From positions 1 to 60,990 of the IMG/VR virus record IMGVR_UViG_3300020188_000007: a stretch of 60,990 nucleotides of DNA; one strand, 5' to 3'. Below, piece by piece: positions 33,652-40,994 of this stretch. The stretch is from a virus. The notes beneath the pieces are model-generated. The model was not told the origin of the DNA. It did no database searches and worked only from the letters and a program-made list of their open reading frames with translations. How positions within the stretch are numbered: position 1 is the stretch's first letter; every line of letters begins with the position of its first letter. The position numbers were made by a program, and so were the translations under genes.

Positions 33652-34350
33652 TTATACAACAAGATCAAAATGACGTTCGTATACGTGCAAGTTCATCACT
33701 TGCCATGTCAGCATGCCTTTTTCAATAGTAAAGTGTTTATTACCAGGAAGCTCACAACGGCTGTTCCATCGAGTAACAAGTTGATCCATTAGGTATTGAG
33801 CCCATGCGTAATCATTCTTGTAACCAAATACAACATCATTAGAACGCATTTGCGATACCATATGTAGAATACCATCACGGATATAGAATGTTTGAGCGTT
33901 GGTACAAATGAAATCAGACTTACCGTTTTCATCAAACTCAACCCAGATAGATGGACGATTGTAAACCATTTGAGCACGACGGCTGTCAGGATTACGCCAC
34001 AGTTCATCAAAAGCATTTTCAAATTGATTGAAATACTTTGGTGAATTTACAAGGTGACCGTAGTTTGAATTGATTTCACCGTTTGGATCAGCAGCATATT
34101 GCCATGCCGCAGGTGGTTCTTTAGATGGTCCGTAAATATCATTAATATTTGTTGAACCTGATTTGTACCATTCCAATTCTGATTCAATATAACTTTGACT
34201 TGGTTTACCAAAGATTGCTGGTTCAGTTGCAAGAAAGTTTGCACCGATTAATTCAATAGTACGTTGGCCTGTTTTATCAATAGTGAATGCTTCATCTTTA
34301 AGCTCACCTTTGAAAAACTCACGGATATCATATACGCTATCAATTCTCAT
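33652..34350 (-). CDS. gp42: dCMP hydroxymethylase gp42
   Basis: The 232-aa protein is a close match to T4 gp42 (246 aa), a thymidylate synthase relative that makes 5-hydroxymethyl-dCMP. Matching parts are DKTGQRTIELIGANF, ESELEWYKSGS, GEINSNYG, NPDSRRAQMVYNRPS and MRSNDVVFGYKNDYAW. The catalytic Cys is C149 (SDFICTN). Asp180 in KNDYAW takes the place of the Asn that reads dUMP in thymidylate synthase, so dCMP is the expected substrate. It has its own strong promoter at 34395. Confidence 0.95.
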   Translation of the reverse strand: MRIDSVYDIREFFKGELKDEAFTIDKTGQRTIELIGANFLATEPAIFGKPSQSYIESELEWYKSGSTNINDIYGPSKEPPAAWQYAADPNGEINSNYGHLVNSPKYFNQFENAFDELWRNPDSRRAQMVYNRPSIWVEFDENGKSDFICTNAQTFYIRDGILHMVSQMRSNDVVFGYKNDYAWAQYLMDQLVTRWNSRCELPGNKHFTIEKGMLTWQVMNLHVYERHFDLVV

Positions 34351-34847
34351 GCGAATGTCCTTTTATAGTTTGACTTGTCTATTTCTTTAATTCTATTATA
34401 CAACGGTTCGTTATTAATGTCAATAATTTTATTAAATGTTTCGAGCGCAAATCCTGCGGTATGCCTATTGTCTCGTTTGTTTTGAATAACTCTAAACCTA
34501 CGTTGACCAGGTGGAGGTGCTTCCCATAATGTAACAAGCTTTGATCCAGGCCGTGGGTTTTGAACAATAATCCATCGGTCGGCATTTAAACACTTATCAA
34601 GTTGATTACTTACGGCACCACCTTTAGTTGTTGTAATCGGAACAGTAAATGCCTCATACGTTTCCATGTTAGGTACTTTAAAATGGTAATAAATTGTTTG
34701 GAATTTAACTTCGGTATGTCTGCCGTCAATCATCATATCCTTTGACATATCAAACGGATCTTCCGACATTTCAACTTTGCAATTTTGCATTTCAAAGTAT
34801 TCTTTTACAATACGTTCACCTAATTTACCTAACCGTTCTATGCTCAT
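34347..34847 (-). CDS. PD-(D/E)xK nuclease-like protein
   Basis: The 166-aa protein has LGKLGERIVKEYFEMQNCKV (helix before the active site, residues 6-25) and DMMIDGRHTEVKFQ (about residues 37-50), which fits the D-(x)n-E-x-K nuclease site. Such phage enzymes cut or repair DNA. The substrate is not evident. Its end contains the gp42 promoter. Confidence 0.6.
   Translation of the reverse strand: MSIERLGKLGERIVKEYFEMQNCKVEMSEDPFDMSKDMMIDGRHTEVKFQTIYYHFKVPNMETYEAFTVPITTTKGGAVSNQLDKCLNADRWIIVQNPRPGSKLVTLWEAPPPGQRRFRVIQNKRDNRHTAGFALETFNKIIDINNEPLYNRIKEIDKSNYKRTFA
34395..34423 (-). promoter_or_regulatory. Consensus sigma70 promoter for gp42
   Basis: TTGACA (34418-34423), exactly 17 bp, TATAAT (34395-34400) on the minus strand: a perfect consensus. 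It is inside the 3' end of the nuclease-like gene, about 45 nt before the gp42 ATG, and would make hydroxymethylase early and strongly. Confidence 0.82.
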
Positions 34848-35155
34848 TTTTTAAACCTATCATCAGTATCAATTGGATCAGACTCAATTGTTGTCATAAC
34901 AAGAATCATCATTTGAGTTAAGGCATGAGACAAATGTGGCAAACCTGATTCAGGATCTTGATCTTCACCTGACATATATGCTAACAAATGACGCTGAATA
35001 GATGAGTAATGACGAGAGACAGGAAACTTTTCAATGTCTTGTCGCCAATTGTTTTCACCGTACTTTTCAGCACCAAAACCAAATACCTTTGCTGCTTCGA
35101 TAATAGCTTCAGGTGGAACTAAATGGATTTTGGGTTTGTCATTATCATACTTCAT
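34844..35155 (-). CDS. dATP/dGTP diphosphohydrolase-like (MazG-type, DUF5664)
   Basis: The 103-aa protein matches the DUF5664 group: DKPKIHLVPPEAIIEAAKVF, FGAEKYGENNW, RHYSSIQRHLLAYMSGED and SGLPHLSHALTQMM (residues 6-87). Some members, such as MazZ in base-Z phages, hydrolyse dATP and dGTP. It may balance the dNTP pool. It overlaps the nuclease-like gene by 4 nt and the GIY-YIG gene by 11 nt. Confidence 0.75.
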   Translation of the reverse strand: MKYDNDKPKIHLVPPEAIIEAAKVFGFGAEKYGENNWRQDIEKFPVSRHYSSIQRHLLAYMSGEDQDPESGLPHLSHALTQMMILVMTTIESDPIDTDDRFKK

Positions 35156-35675
35156 TACGAGAGCCTCTGCCTTTTATTTGAGAATTGAGTAGTGGCTGAT
35201 AATGGTCAATAGATGCATCTTCAATTAATGGAGCAATCTTTAAGTCATAATCAGCGGTGTTAATGTATTTTATCACAACATCCATAGTTTGTAAACCATT
35301 TTCTTTTAGATATTGTCTATATTTTCTACCTGTTACTTCATGGTGTGAGTCAGGTTTAGTAAACGAACTGCGGTGATTGCCTATCCGTGCATGGATTGAA
35401 GAAGTCTTACCATCCGTTTTGCCAATATAAAGTATTTTACCTGTGGATTTTTCTTGCCACATATAAACACCTTTATGTTCAAATGCAGCTATGCGCCTAC
35501 CGTGATTACAGCGACGCAATGGAGTTACAATATCAGCTTTATATTCTGTCTTATAACCATGCTCTATGATTTGTAAACAGACTTCACCGTATTCTATGGC
35601 TTCCTCCCAATACTCTTCAATATTGGAAAGAATTTTATCTTGCAGCAAAGCCGCAAGGTCATCAAGTTTTGACAT
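35145..35675 (-). CDS. GIY-YIG endonuclease
   Basis: The 176-aa protein has a GIY-YIG domain at residues 69-130: GVYMWQ, then ILYIGKTDGKTSSIHARIGNH and, later, the Glu of PLIEDASIDHYQPLLN. It could be a free-standing homing or repair enzyme. The N-terminal 60 residues are a helical extension without a recognised family. Confidence 0.85.
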   Translation of the reverse strand: MSKLDDLAALLQDKILSNIEEYWEEAIEYGEVCLQIIEHGYKTEYKADIVTPLRRCNHGRRIAAFEHKGVYMWQEKSTGKILYIGKTDGKTSSIHARIGNHRSSFTKPDSHHEVTGRKYRQYLKENGLQTMDVVIKYINTADYDLKIAPLIEDASIDHYQPLLNSQIKGRGSRNEV

Positions 35676-35687
35676 AACGTCAGTCCT

Positions 35688-35849
35688 TTATGATTTGTGG
35701 TTACGATCCTGTAACCCAATCTTTTTAGCACCTTTATTCCAGGCACCTGATTTACCACGCCATGTTTTGAAGCGTTTCTTTGACGGTTCACATTTTGTAA
35801 TGGAACCGCCTTCAGAGACAAACTTTTTTACAAGATCTTTATAATCCAT
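35688..35849 (-). CDS. Small basic protein (53 aa)
   Basis: I found this by translation; its ATG at 35849 shares a base with the stop of the upstream gene (TAATG). The product (MDYKDLVKKFVSEGGSITKC, then KSGAWNKGAKKIGLQDRN) is Lys-rich, like short DNA- or RNA-binding phage proteins. Function unknown. Coupled translation with the 88-aa gene is likely. Confidence 0.72.
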   Translation of the reverse strand: MDYKDLVKKFVSEGGSITKCEPSKKRFKTWRGKSGAWNKGAKKIGLQDRNHKS

Positions 35850-36115
35850 TATGAATAATCCCGGATGTAAACGTCGTAATGAGTTGCATTTTCAGCAGGT
35901 GTGTCATAAGCCCAAGAATTTTTGCGAGGACCGCGAGGACGAATACGAAGTCCTTGTGTTTTTTGGTTAAAAATACAAAATCTGCGGGCACGTTTGATAA
36001 AACCGTTGCGTTCAACAAGTATTTTTTTAAGGTTTGCAATCTCAGGATCATCAAGAGATTTACAAGTAAAACGATAGTCAGAAGAAGAGCGGTTTTTGTA
36101 AGTTACATAAGCCAT
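35849..36115 (-). CDS. Hypothetical basic protein (88 aa)
   Basis: I place the start at 36115 (MAYVTYKNRSSSDYRF) because an AAGGA site lies before it, and because the promoter at 36145 would start RNA near 36138, downstream of the earlier ATG at 36142. The protein is Arg-rich (FIKRARRFCIF, LRIRPRGPRKNSW). No family is recognised. It heads a short early unit. Confidence 0.7.
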   Translation of the reverse strand: MAYVTYKNRSSSDYRFTCKSLDDPEIANLKKILVERNGFIKRARRFCIFNQKTQGLRIRPRGPRKNSWAYDTPAENATHYDVYIRDYS

Positions 36116-36144
36116 GATATAGTTCCTTTTCATTTGATACAATC

Positions 36145-36173
36145 AATATAACTGATTCTAAAGCATTTGTCAA
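36145..36173 (-). promoter_or_regulatory. Sigma70-like early promoter
   Basis: TTGACA (36168-36173), 17 bp, TATATT (36145-36150) on the minus strand. Its spacer end and -10 region, TAGAATCAGTTATATTG, are identical to those of the promoters at 37010 and 51117. Confidence 0.85.
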
Positions 36174-36187
36174 TAGTTAATTTGAAA

Positions 36188-36349
36188 TTAAATCAAATTA
36201 AGTAGACCTGCTGTACCTAAAAACAAAATTAAACCTGTTAATGACCATGCCAATACTTCTAACTCAGCACCAACTTTTTTGTCATCCACAATATATGCAC
36301 CAAACAGTCCACCTGCAATCATACCTGCTATAATAAAAACTACTTCCAT
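36188..36349 (-). CDS. Small two-helix membrane protein (53 aa)
   Basis: I translated this ORF by hand; AGGAG stands 7 nt before its ATG. Residues 2-20 (EVVFIIAGMIAGGLFGAYI) and 34-52 (VLAWSLTGLILFLGTAGLL) are two membrane helices with a short polar loop between. It ends before the promoter at 36145. No family recognised; short phage membrane proteins of this shape sometimes act in lysis or exclusion. Confidence 0.72.
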   Translation of the reverse strand: MEVVFIIAGMIAGGLFGAYIVDDKKVGAELEVLAWSLTGLILFLGTAGLLNLI

Positions 36350-36352
36350 CGC

Positions 36353-36592
36353 TTACTCCTTAAGTTGGAATTTTGAACTAAATCCAACCGCGTCTTGTTT
36401 ATATTCAAAAAAGAATGTATCTTCATATACATCTGTAAATTTTCGGTGCACCCATTGCTGTTTATGCAATTGCACTTTGCACCATTGAGTGGCTGCCCAC
36501 CTATTATCCGAATGAATGGCAACGGCGTAAAAATTACCGCTGCTCATCCATCGTTGTTTATGATCTGCTATTTCTTGTGGCGTCATACCCAT
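36353..36592 (-). CDS. Conserved hypothetical protein (79 aa)
   Basis: The product begins MGMTPQEIADHKQRWM, and continues with NRWAATQWCKVQLHKQQW. It is Trp- and His-rich and looks soluble. I do not recognise a family. It overlaps the upstream gene by 10 nt and is followed by the two-helix protein. Confidence 0.62.
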   Translation of the reverse strand: MGMTPQEIADHKQRWMSSGNFYAVAIHSDNRWAATQWCKVQLHKQQWVHRKFTDVYEDTFFFEYKQDAVGFSSKFQLKE

Positions 36593-36984
36593 TCCTTATA
36601 TTCAACAATACCCAACAGATCTTCAATTAATTTCTTACCATATTTAGTAAACAAAATTCCTTGTTCCCATACAAAATGCTCAACATCTTGACTATGATAA
36701 AAGGTTTCTTGACCAGTAATCCAACTTAATGCTGTTTTACGGTCACCGGCACCAAGGCTGATAACATCTTGAACGCGTGCTTCAAACTTTGCAACATCTC
36801 GTTCTTCCTGAGATTTTGTTTCAGCCATTTGGATATCAAGGGCACGGCAATACTCATCCCACGTTTTTTGTTTTTCCGCAGGTGTACAGTTATTCCAATC
36901 ATCCCAATATGCACCACGAGGTCTATAACCATAAACTTCTTTGTGTAAATCTGAAATACAATCATCTGAATATGTATAAGTCAT
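36583..36984 (-). CDS. Conserved hypothetical protein (133 aa)
   Basis: I start at ATG 36984 (MTYTYSDDCISDLHKEVYG), with AAAGGAG 7 nt before it; the upstream promoter starts RNA near 37003, so the longer reading from 37038 cannot be made. The protein is acidic with Trp residues (RPRGAYWDDWNNCTPAEKQK). Function unknown. Confidence 0.7.
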   Translation of the reverse strand: MTYTYSDDCISDLHKEVYGYRPRGAYWDDWNNCTPAEKQKTWDEYCRALDIQMAETKSQEERDVAKFEARVQDVISLGAGDRKTALSWITGQETFYHSQDVEHFVWEQGILFTKYGKKLIEDLLGIVEYKEWV

Positions 36985-37009
36985 TGTTTGCTCCTTTGTT
37001 GATGATTCC

Positions 37010-37038
37010 AATATAACTGATTCTAAACCAAATGTCAA
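37010..37038 (-). promoter_or_regulatory. Sigma70-like early promoter
   Basis: TTGACA (37033-37038), 17 bp, TATATT (37010-37015) on the minus strand, with the same TAGAATCAGTTATATTG stretch as the promoters at 36145 and 51117. Confidence 0.85.
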
Positions 37039-37069
37039 TAGGAAACATCATTTTTTAGTAGATAAATCT

Positions 37070-37098
37070 ATGATAACACAGCTATGATAGTCTGTCAA
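37070..37098 (-). promoter_or_regulatory. Second, weaker sigma70-like promoter in tandem
   Basis: TTGACA (37093-37098), 17 bp, TATCAT (37070-37075) on the minus strand, 60 bp upstream of the promoter at 37010. It would serve the same 36.9 kb genes. Confidence 0.5.
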
Positions 37099-37125
37099 CA
37101 AAATAAATAAGACATGGAGGAGTAA

Positions 37126-37227
37126 ATGAAACTAAAGTATAGAATCAAGTTCTTTATGTCTAAATTAAAGTTTTGGAAAAAAGGAAGTTACGGTAAAGGT
37201 ACGTTCATCTACGAAGATGATGATTAG
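37126..37227 (+). CDS. Small basic/acidic-tailed protein (33 aa)
   Basis: This short ORF is read rightward, preceded by GGAGGAG and an AT-rich AAATAAATAAG stretch. The product (MKLKYRIKFFMSKLKFWKKG) is strongly basic in its first 20 residues, then ends in EDDD. A perfect ribosome site and the lack of any other gene here support it. Its end overlaps the stop of the sulfotransferase gene by 23 nt in the opposite direction. Function unknown. Confidence 0.6.
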   Translation: MKLKYRIKFFMSKLKFWKKGSYGKGTFIYEDDD

Positions 37228-37819
37228 GTTCATAATTAAATGTTTTGATATCTCTTTCATACCAATCTCCTATATCATTTATAAGCTTAGGAGTCCAAAG
37301 ATTAGGGTAATCGCCTGTGACATTATACTTTTCTTGTAGTTCAACGCTGAAATAGTTTTTTACATCTTTCTTTAAAGTCTCAGTTTTCATCACATGGCAC
37401 ATTATTTTCCCATCATCGTTAGTAATGTGGTCTAATTGATTATGCCAATGAAGATGTGGTCTGTGCCATGTGAACGGCATTTCTATAAGTCTGTGCCTAT
37501 CTTCAATAAATGCCTCAAAGCTTGAAAGATCAGTACCATGAACCTCATAATCTCTTGTCTTTGCATGCCAATAGCGAGAAGCTGTTCTCTGCCATGGATT
37601 TCTTACAACAGCAAATGCTTCAAACTTATCTCTATATTCTGGGTAAAGGTCTTTCCATCTACTATGCTCAGCTCCTGGATATCCAATAACTTTTAAGCCC
37701 TGAATATAATCATAGTCTTTTAATTTATCTACAGTGTTAATGATAATTTGAGACTTTAGTGCGTTGCAATATCTTATAGAGAACCCACCTGTCTTTGGAA
37801 TATGAATAAAAATTTTCAT
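37205..37819 (-). CDS. Sulfotransferase family protein
   Basis: The 204-aa protein has the PAPS-binding motifs of sulfotransferases: FIHIPKTGG (residues 4-12, 5'-phosphosulfate loop) and VVRNPWQR (71-78, 3'-phosphate loop). It probably moves sulfate from PAPS to a sugar or small molecule. It is the last gene of the biosynthetic cassette; the start overlaps the GNAT gene by 4 nt. Confidence 0.85.
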   Translation of the reverse strand: MKIFIHIPKTGGFSIRYCNALKSQIIINTVDKLKDYDYIQGLKVIGYPGAEHSRWKDLYPEYRDKFEAFAVVRNPWQRTASRYWHAKTRDYEVHGTDLSSFEAFIEDRHRLIEMPFTWHRPHLHWHNQLDHITNDDGKIMCHVMKTETLKKDVKNYFSVELQEKYNVTGDYPNLWTPKLINDIGDWYERDIKTFNYEPNHHLRR

Positions 37820-38271
37820 AATCTATATACTGCGTATGCATTCTCTCCGTGTTTAAATGTCATCCACTCAGTCATACGAATGAACCCAAACTCTTCAGCA
37901 TGAGAAAATGTAGGCCTACGAGGTAAACACCATAAAAACTCACAACCTTCTCTTCTTCCTTGGTCTGCCACAGCTTGCCACATTATTTGAGATAACTTTT
38001 GTCTTCTATAATCTTCATCTACCCACACTCCACGTCCTCTATAATAAGTTTCTGAAGTCTTGTGTCCTGAGTTTGAAGCTATAAGTTTATCTCCGTCATA
38101 CAAGCCCCAGTAGGTGGCTTTATATTTTGTAAATATTTCTTTATTGTTTCCAAGTTCAGGAAAAGTCATATCAGAAATATAATAGTGCTCATTCCCAGGC
38201 CACAACTTGTCCCAGGCTTCTTTAATCTGTTCTTTGGTTATTTCTCTAAGCTGATAATTCTGCATAGTCAT
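37816..38271 (-). CDS. GNAT-family N-acetyltransferase
   Basis: The 151-aa protein has the GNAT acetyl-CoA fold: YRGRGVWVDEDYRRQKLSQIM around residues 74-94 (motif A with R-x-x-x-x-x-I/L), and FLWCLPRRPTFSHAEEFGFI after it. It should acetylate an amine, perhaps on a sugar made by the neighbours. Its start lies 26 nt inside the hydroxylase gene, and no clear ribosome site precedes it. Confidence 0.78.
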   Translation of the reverse strand: MTMQNYQLREITKEQIKEAWDKLWPGNEHYYISDMTFPELGNNKEIFTKYKATYWGLYDGDKLIASNSGHKTSETYYRGRGVWVDEDYRRQKLSQIMWQAVADQGRREGCEFLWCLPRRPTFSHAEEFGFIRMTEWMTFKHGENAYAVYRL

Positions 38272-38794
38272 TCAGTACATTTACTACAAGGTGTATTCTA
38301 TCTTCTTTACTTGAATTGAAGGCAGTGTGCTTTAACATAGTATTGGTTAAATACCACGTGTCTTGTTTGAGATGCATAATCTCATCATCTATAACCATAA
38401 AGCATCCTTCCTGTGTTTTTACAGGATAGTGTATTCTTATTTGAGAATCAGTATGCCATGATAAACAAGTAAACGGTAAAGATTTCATTAATCTGACTCT
38501 ACCGATTTTATATCTTTCATTCAACATATTATAAACAGTTTCAAGTACGGTGCCACGGAACACTGAGCACACGGTGTTGAAATCTTGTTCCTTGAGTTCT
38601 GTTTCTCGCAATGGTACTATAGTCTGACCATTTTTATAAACCTTTTTTGACCAATCATATTTCAAACTACCACATGCCATCTTTGTGTTATCAGGTGCAT
38701 CCGATGTAGTTGTAATACCGATCTGTGTTTGACCATCCCATTCAATATGATCTAATGTAAATGGCGGTAATTCTAATTCAGTAAAATTTTTCAT
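38246..38794 (-). CDS. Aspartyl/asparaginyl hydroxylase-like oxygenase
   Basis: The 182-aa protein has a cupin/2OG-Fe oxygenase core: LSWHTDSQIRIHYPV (about residues 112-126, H-x-D metal ligands), GCFMVIDDEIMHLKQDTWYL and DRIHLVVNV. This matches the aspartyl/asparaginyl beta-hydroxylase group often found in phages. It likely hydroxylates a peptide or small molecule. It overlaps both neighbours, so it is in one transcript with them. Confidence 0.78.
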   Translation of the reverse strand: MKNFTELELPPFTLDHIEWDGQTQIGITTTSDAPDNTKMACGSLKYDWSKKVYKNGQTIVPLRETELKEQDFNTVCSVFRGTVLETVYNMLNERYKIGRVRLMKSLPFTCLSWHTDSQIRIHYPVKTQEGCFMVIDDEIMHLKQDTWYLTNTMLKHTAFNSSKEDRIHLVVNVLNDYAELSA

Positions 38795-39483
38795 GGTTCA
38801 ATCACAAGAAAAGGATATTCTAATTCGTGTACGATTTGAATAGTACCACCAAGATGGCCTAATACGAACGGTGGTCTATACATTGTCAAAAATGTTTGGC
38901 ATGGAGTATTATTTGCTTGTATCTGATCTCGTATCAATACATTGTTATCGGTAAGATAAGCTATGTTTGTATCGGTCTCATTCTCTAAGTTACGTATATC
39001 AATACTTGACCCATCTCTTTCAACACGTGCCTTATAAAACCTATCAAGTAATTTTGTACTATTCGTTCCGATAAGACTGATGATGATTTTCTTATAGGTA
39101 AATGTTTCTTTCATCCACCGAACGGTTTGTTTGAACTCATTAAAATCTGTATGGGTAAATACACTAAACGCAAAAATAATATCTTGCTTTGTATTGATAT
39201 TGGGAAACGGTTCGTCGAGATTACCAGTCTGATTATAAACTTTATTATATTTGTTATAGTGAAAAAAGTTAGCATCAGGATAATTTTTTGCACCAACATC
39301 CAATGCACCTTTATCAACATCAACACAAGTATAGTTACTTTGTTTGATTGGAAAATTATCAAACGATAATAGGTTACCTTGATTGCCACCCCAATCTAAA
39401 AATGTTGTTGTACTTGATAAATCATCAACCTCTAAAAGGCTGTTAAGACTGATTACCGATTTTTCTACCGGGTATAAATCCAT
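38791..39483 (-). CDS. SAM-dependent methyltransferase (class I)
   Basis: The 230-aa protein has FLDWGGNQGNLL (residues 28-39), the SAM-binding glycine loop, then NYTCVDVDKGAL and DIIFAFSVFTHTDFNEF. This is a Rossmann methyltransferase like those acting on sugars or small molecules. The substrate is unknown. It overlaps the PP-loop gene by 41 nt at its start. Confidence 0.8.
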   Translation of the reverse strand: MDLYPVEKSVISLNSLLEVDDLSSTTTFLDWGGNQGNLLSFDNFPIKQSNYTCVDVDKGALDVGAKNYPDANFFHYNKYNKVYNQTGNLDEPFPNINTKQDIIFAFSVFTHTDFNEFKQTVRWMKETFTYKKIIISLIGTNSTKLLDRFYKARVERDGSSIDIRNLENETDTNIAYLTDNNVLIRDQIQANNTPCQTFLTMYRPPFVLGHLGGTIQIVHELEYPFLVIEP

Positions 39484-40174
39484 AATCCCAATCTCCCCAT
39501 ATTAATTTGCGTTCACCACAAGACCAACATACACCACACGGTTTTTCTGTGTCAGGTATATTAGTACAGCATGACCTCGTTTCCTGCAACAAATCAAATA
39601 AATCAAATCTCCTGTAGATTGACGCAACAAACCTTTTATCAACATTTGCAAATGGAGAATAGTATGGATATCCAAATCTATCAATTGTAATAGGAATATC
39701 GTTTTCATTCCGTATACCAATCATTGGATCACATTCTTTCCAAAGATTAATATGCGTACCATCTTTTAATTCAATGTCAACATCAAATCGAGGGTTAGCT
39801 GTATTACCGCCAATAAGCATATCATACTCACCACGGCCAAACACTTCTTTTTGATATTTATGTAGGTGAGAGTCGTTATAATCATCACCGTAGACTGTAT
39901 GGTGAGACAAGATGTTGTGGTAATCAAACTTGCTAATCATATATTCAATGATGTTGGCAGACCTTCGTGCCTGCCATCTATACCGCTTGTCAAAGGCTAG
40001 AGTAAGGCATCCAATCGTTGTATCGTGTCGGTTATTTTCCGTTAAGTATTTGATTAGTAAATAAAAAACCAATGCCGAATCAGCACCACCGCTTAAATTA
40101 AAAAGTATTCTTTTACATTCTAACGGTATTTCAAAGCTTATAGATTGACCAAACTCATCCTCAAGATACATCAT
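39443..40174 (-). CDS. PP-loop ATPase, QueC-like
   Basis: The 243-aa protein has the PP-loop motif LSGGADSA (about residues 27-34) and a C-terminal zinc site, TEKPCGVCWSCGERK, with a further Cys-Cys before it, as in 7-cyano-7-deazaguanine synthase (QueC). The other queuosine genes are not here, so a different amidation or adenylation in the cassette is possible. Two ATGs (40174 and 40171) are usable; the true start may be three bases later. Confidence 0.7.
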   Translation of the reverse strand: MMYLEDEFGQSISFEIPLECKRILFNLSGGADSALVFYLLIKYLTENNRHDTTIGCLTLAFDKRYRWQARRSANIIEYMISKFDYHNILSHHTVYGDDYNDSHLHKYQKEVFGRGEYDMLIGGNTANPRFDVDIELKDGTHINLWKECDPMIGIRNENDIPITIDRFGYPYYSPFANVDKRFVASIYRRFDLFDLLQETRSCCTNIPDTEKPCGVCWSCGERKLIWGDWDYGFIPGRKIGNQS

Positions 40175-40994
40175 CAATCCACTTGTTTATCGCTGCACCG
40201 AGGTTTATTTGTCCTTTTGCATCAGGATGAGAGTCAAGTTCTGAAATTTTACTTTTTGCTAATATCCATTTACCACCAATCTCTTTCCATACAGGCCAAC
40301 CATATACTTCAACAGGTTTGATCTTTTCAACTTTTGCAAATGCCTCGCCTGAGATTAATTCGTTTAAAATTGCCTTAGTTAAAAAACAATTCTCAACTCT
40401 TTCATCAATCATTAAGTTAAAAACTTTCCATTCCTTGGGGTGCTTTTGTCTAAAGTTATCGAGGTACCACCACCAGTAATCGGATGTAAACGGCCATATT
40501 GGGACATCAGATTGAAATATATTTAATTTAATATTAAGTTTACGGCATAACATAATTACCTTCTCAATATAAAACAACGTGTTTTCTAATATAGGTATAG
40601 GTCCGTCGAGTGCTAATGGCAATGTATGTAAACCCATTAAGTATTCAGCGCTTGAGTTATCTTTTCTGAATTTCTTTTCAGAATTAGATTCCATTGCAAA
40701 CACCTCCCACCTTTTACAAGGCATTATTCTGCGCCTACCTAATTGCAATCTTGACCAATCGGTAAGTTGCCAACAAATGTGTGATGGAGGATCATCTGAT
40801 AATACCGCGTCCATTATTTCAATATAAGCATACTCATTTGAACTACCAGATCTACCTTTATTAACGGCAGGCAATCCCAAATGCTTTCCAACATATTCTG
40901 GCCATTTCGGCCATGAGCAATCAAGTTCTTCATGCTGAAAAGAAAAGTAATTGTGGTCAGTCCAACTACATCCTACTGCAAGCAAATAACTCAT
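40161..40994 (-). CDS. SGNH-type hydrolase
   Basis: The 277-aa protein has GCSWT (residues 8-12, nucleophile Ser block), NKGRSGSSNEY and a C-terminal D-S-H (ELDSHPDAKG, about 250-260), the Ser-Asp-His arrangement of SGNH/GDSL enzymes. Such proteins remove acyl groups from sugars or lipids. It overlaps its neighbours by 1 nt and 14 nt. Confidence 0.72.
   Translation of the reverse strand: MSYLLAVGCSWTDHNYFSFQHEELDCSWPKWPEYVGKHLGLPAVNKGRSGSSNEYAYIEIMDAVLSDDPPSHICWQLTDWSRLQLGRRRIMPCKRWEVFAMESNSEKKFRKDNSSAEYLMGLHTLPLALDGPIPILENTLFYIEKVIMLCRKLNIKLNIFQSDVPIWPFTSDYWWWYLDNFRQKHPKEWKVFNLMIDERVENCFLTKAILNELISGEAFAKVEKIKPVEVYGWPVWKEIGGKWILAKSKISELDSHPDAKGQINLGAAINKWIDDVS

Noticed and set aside
33649-33656. 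TATAAATA on the minus strand next to the 78-aa gene
   Set aside because: It overlaps the gp42 stop codon region and would start RNA on the ATG at 33643, leaving no leader. The gene is in the middle of an early operon. Probably chance.
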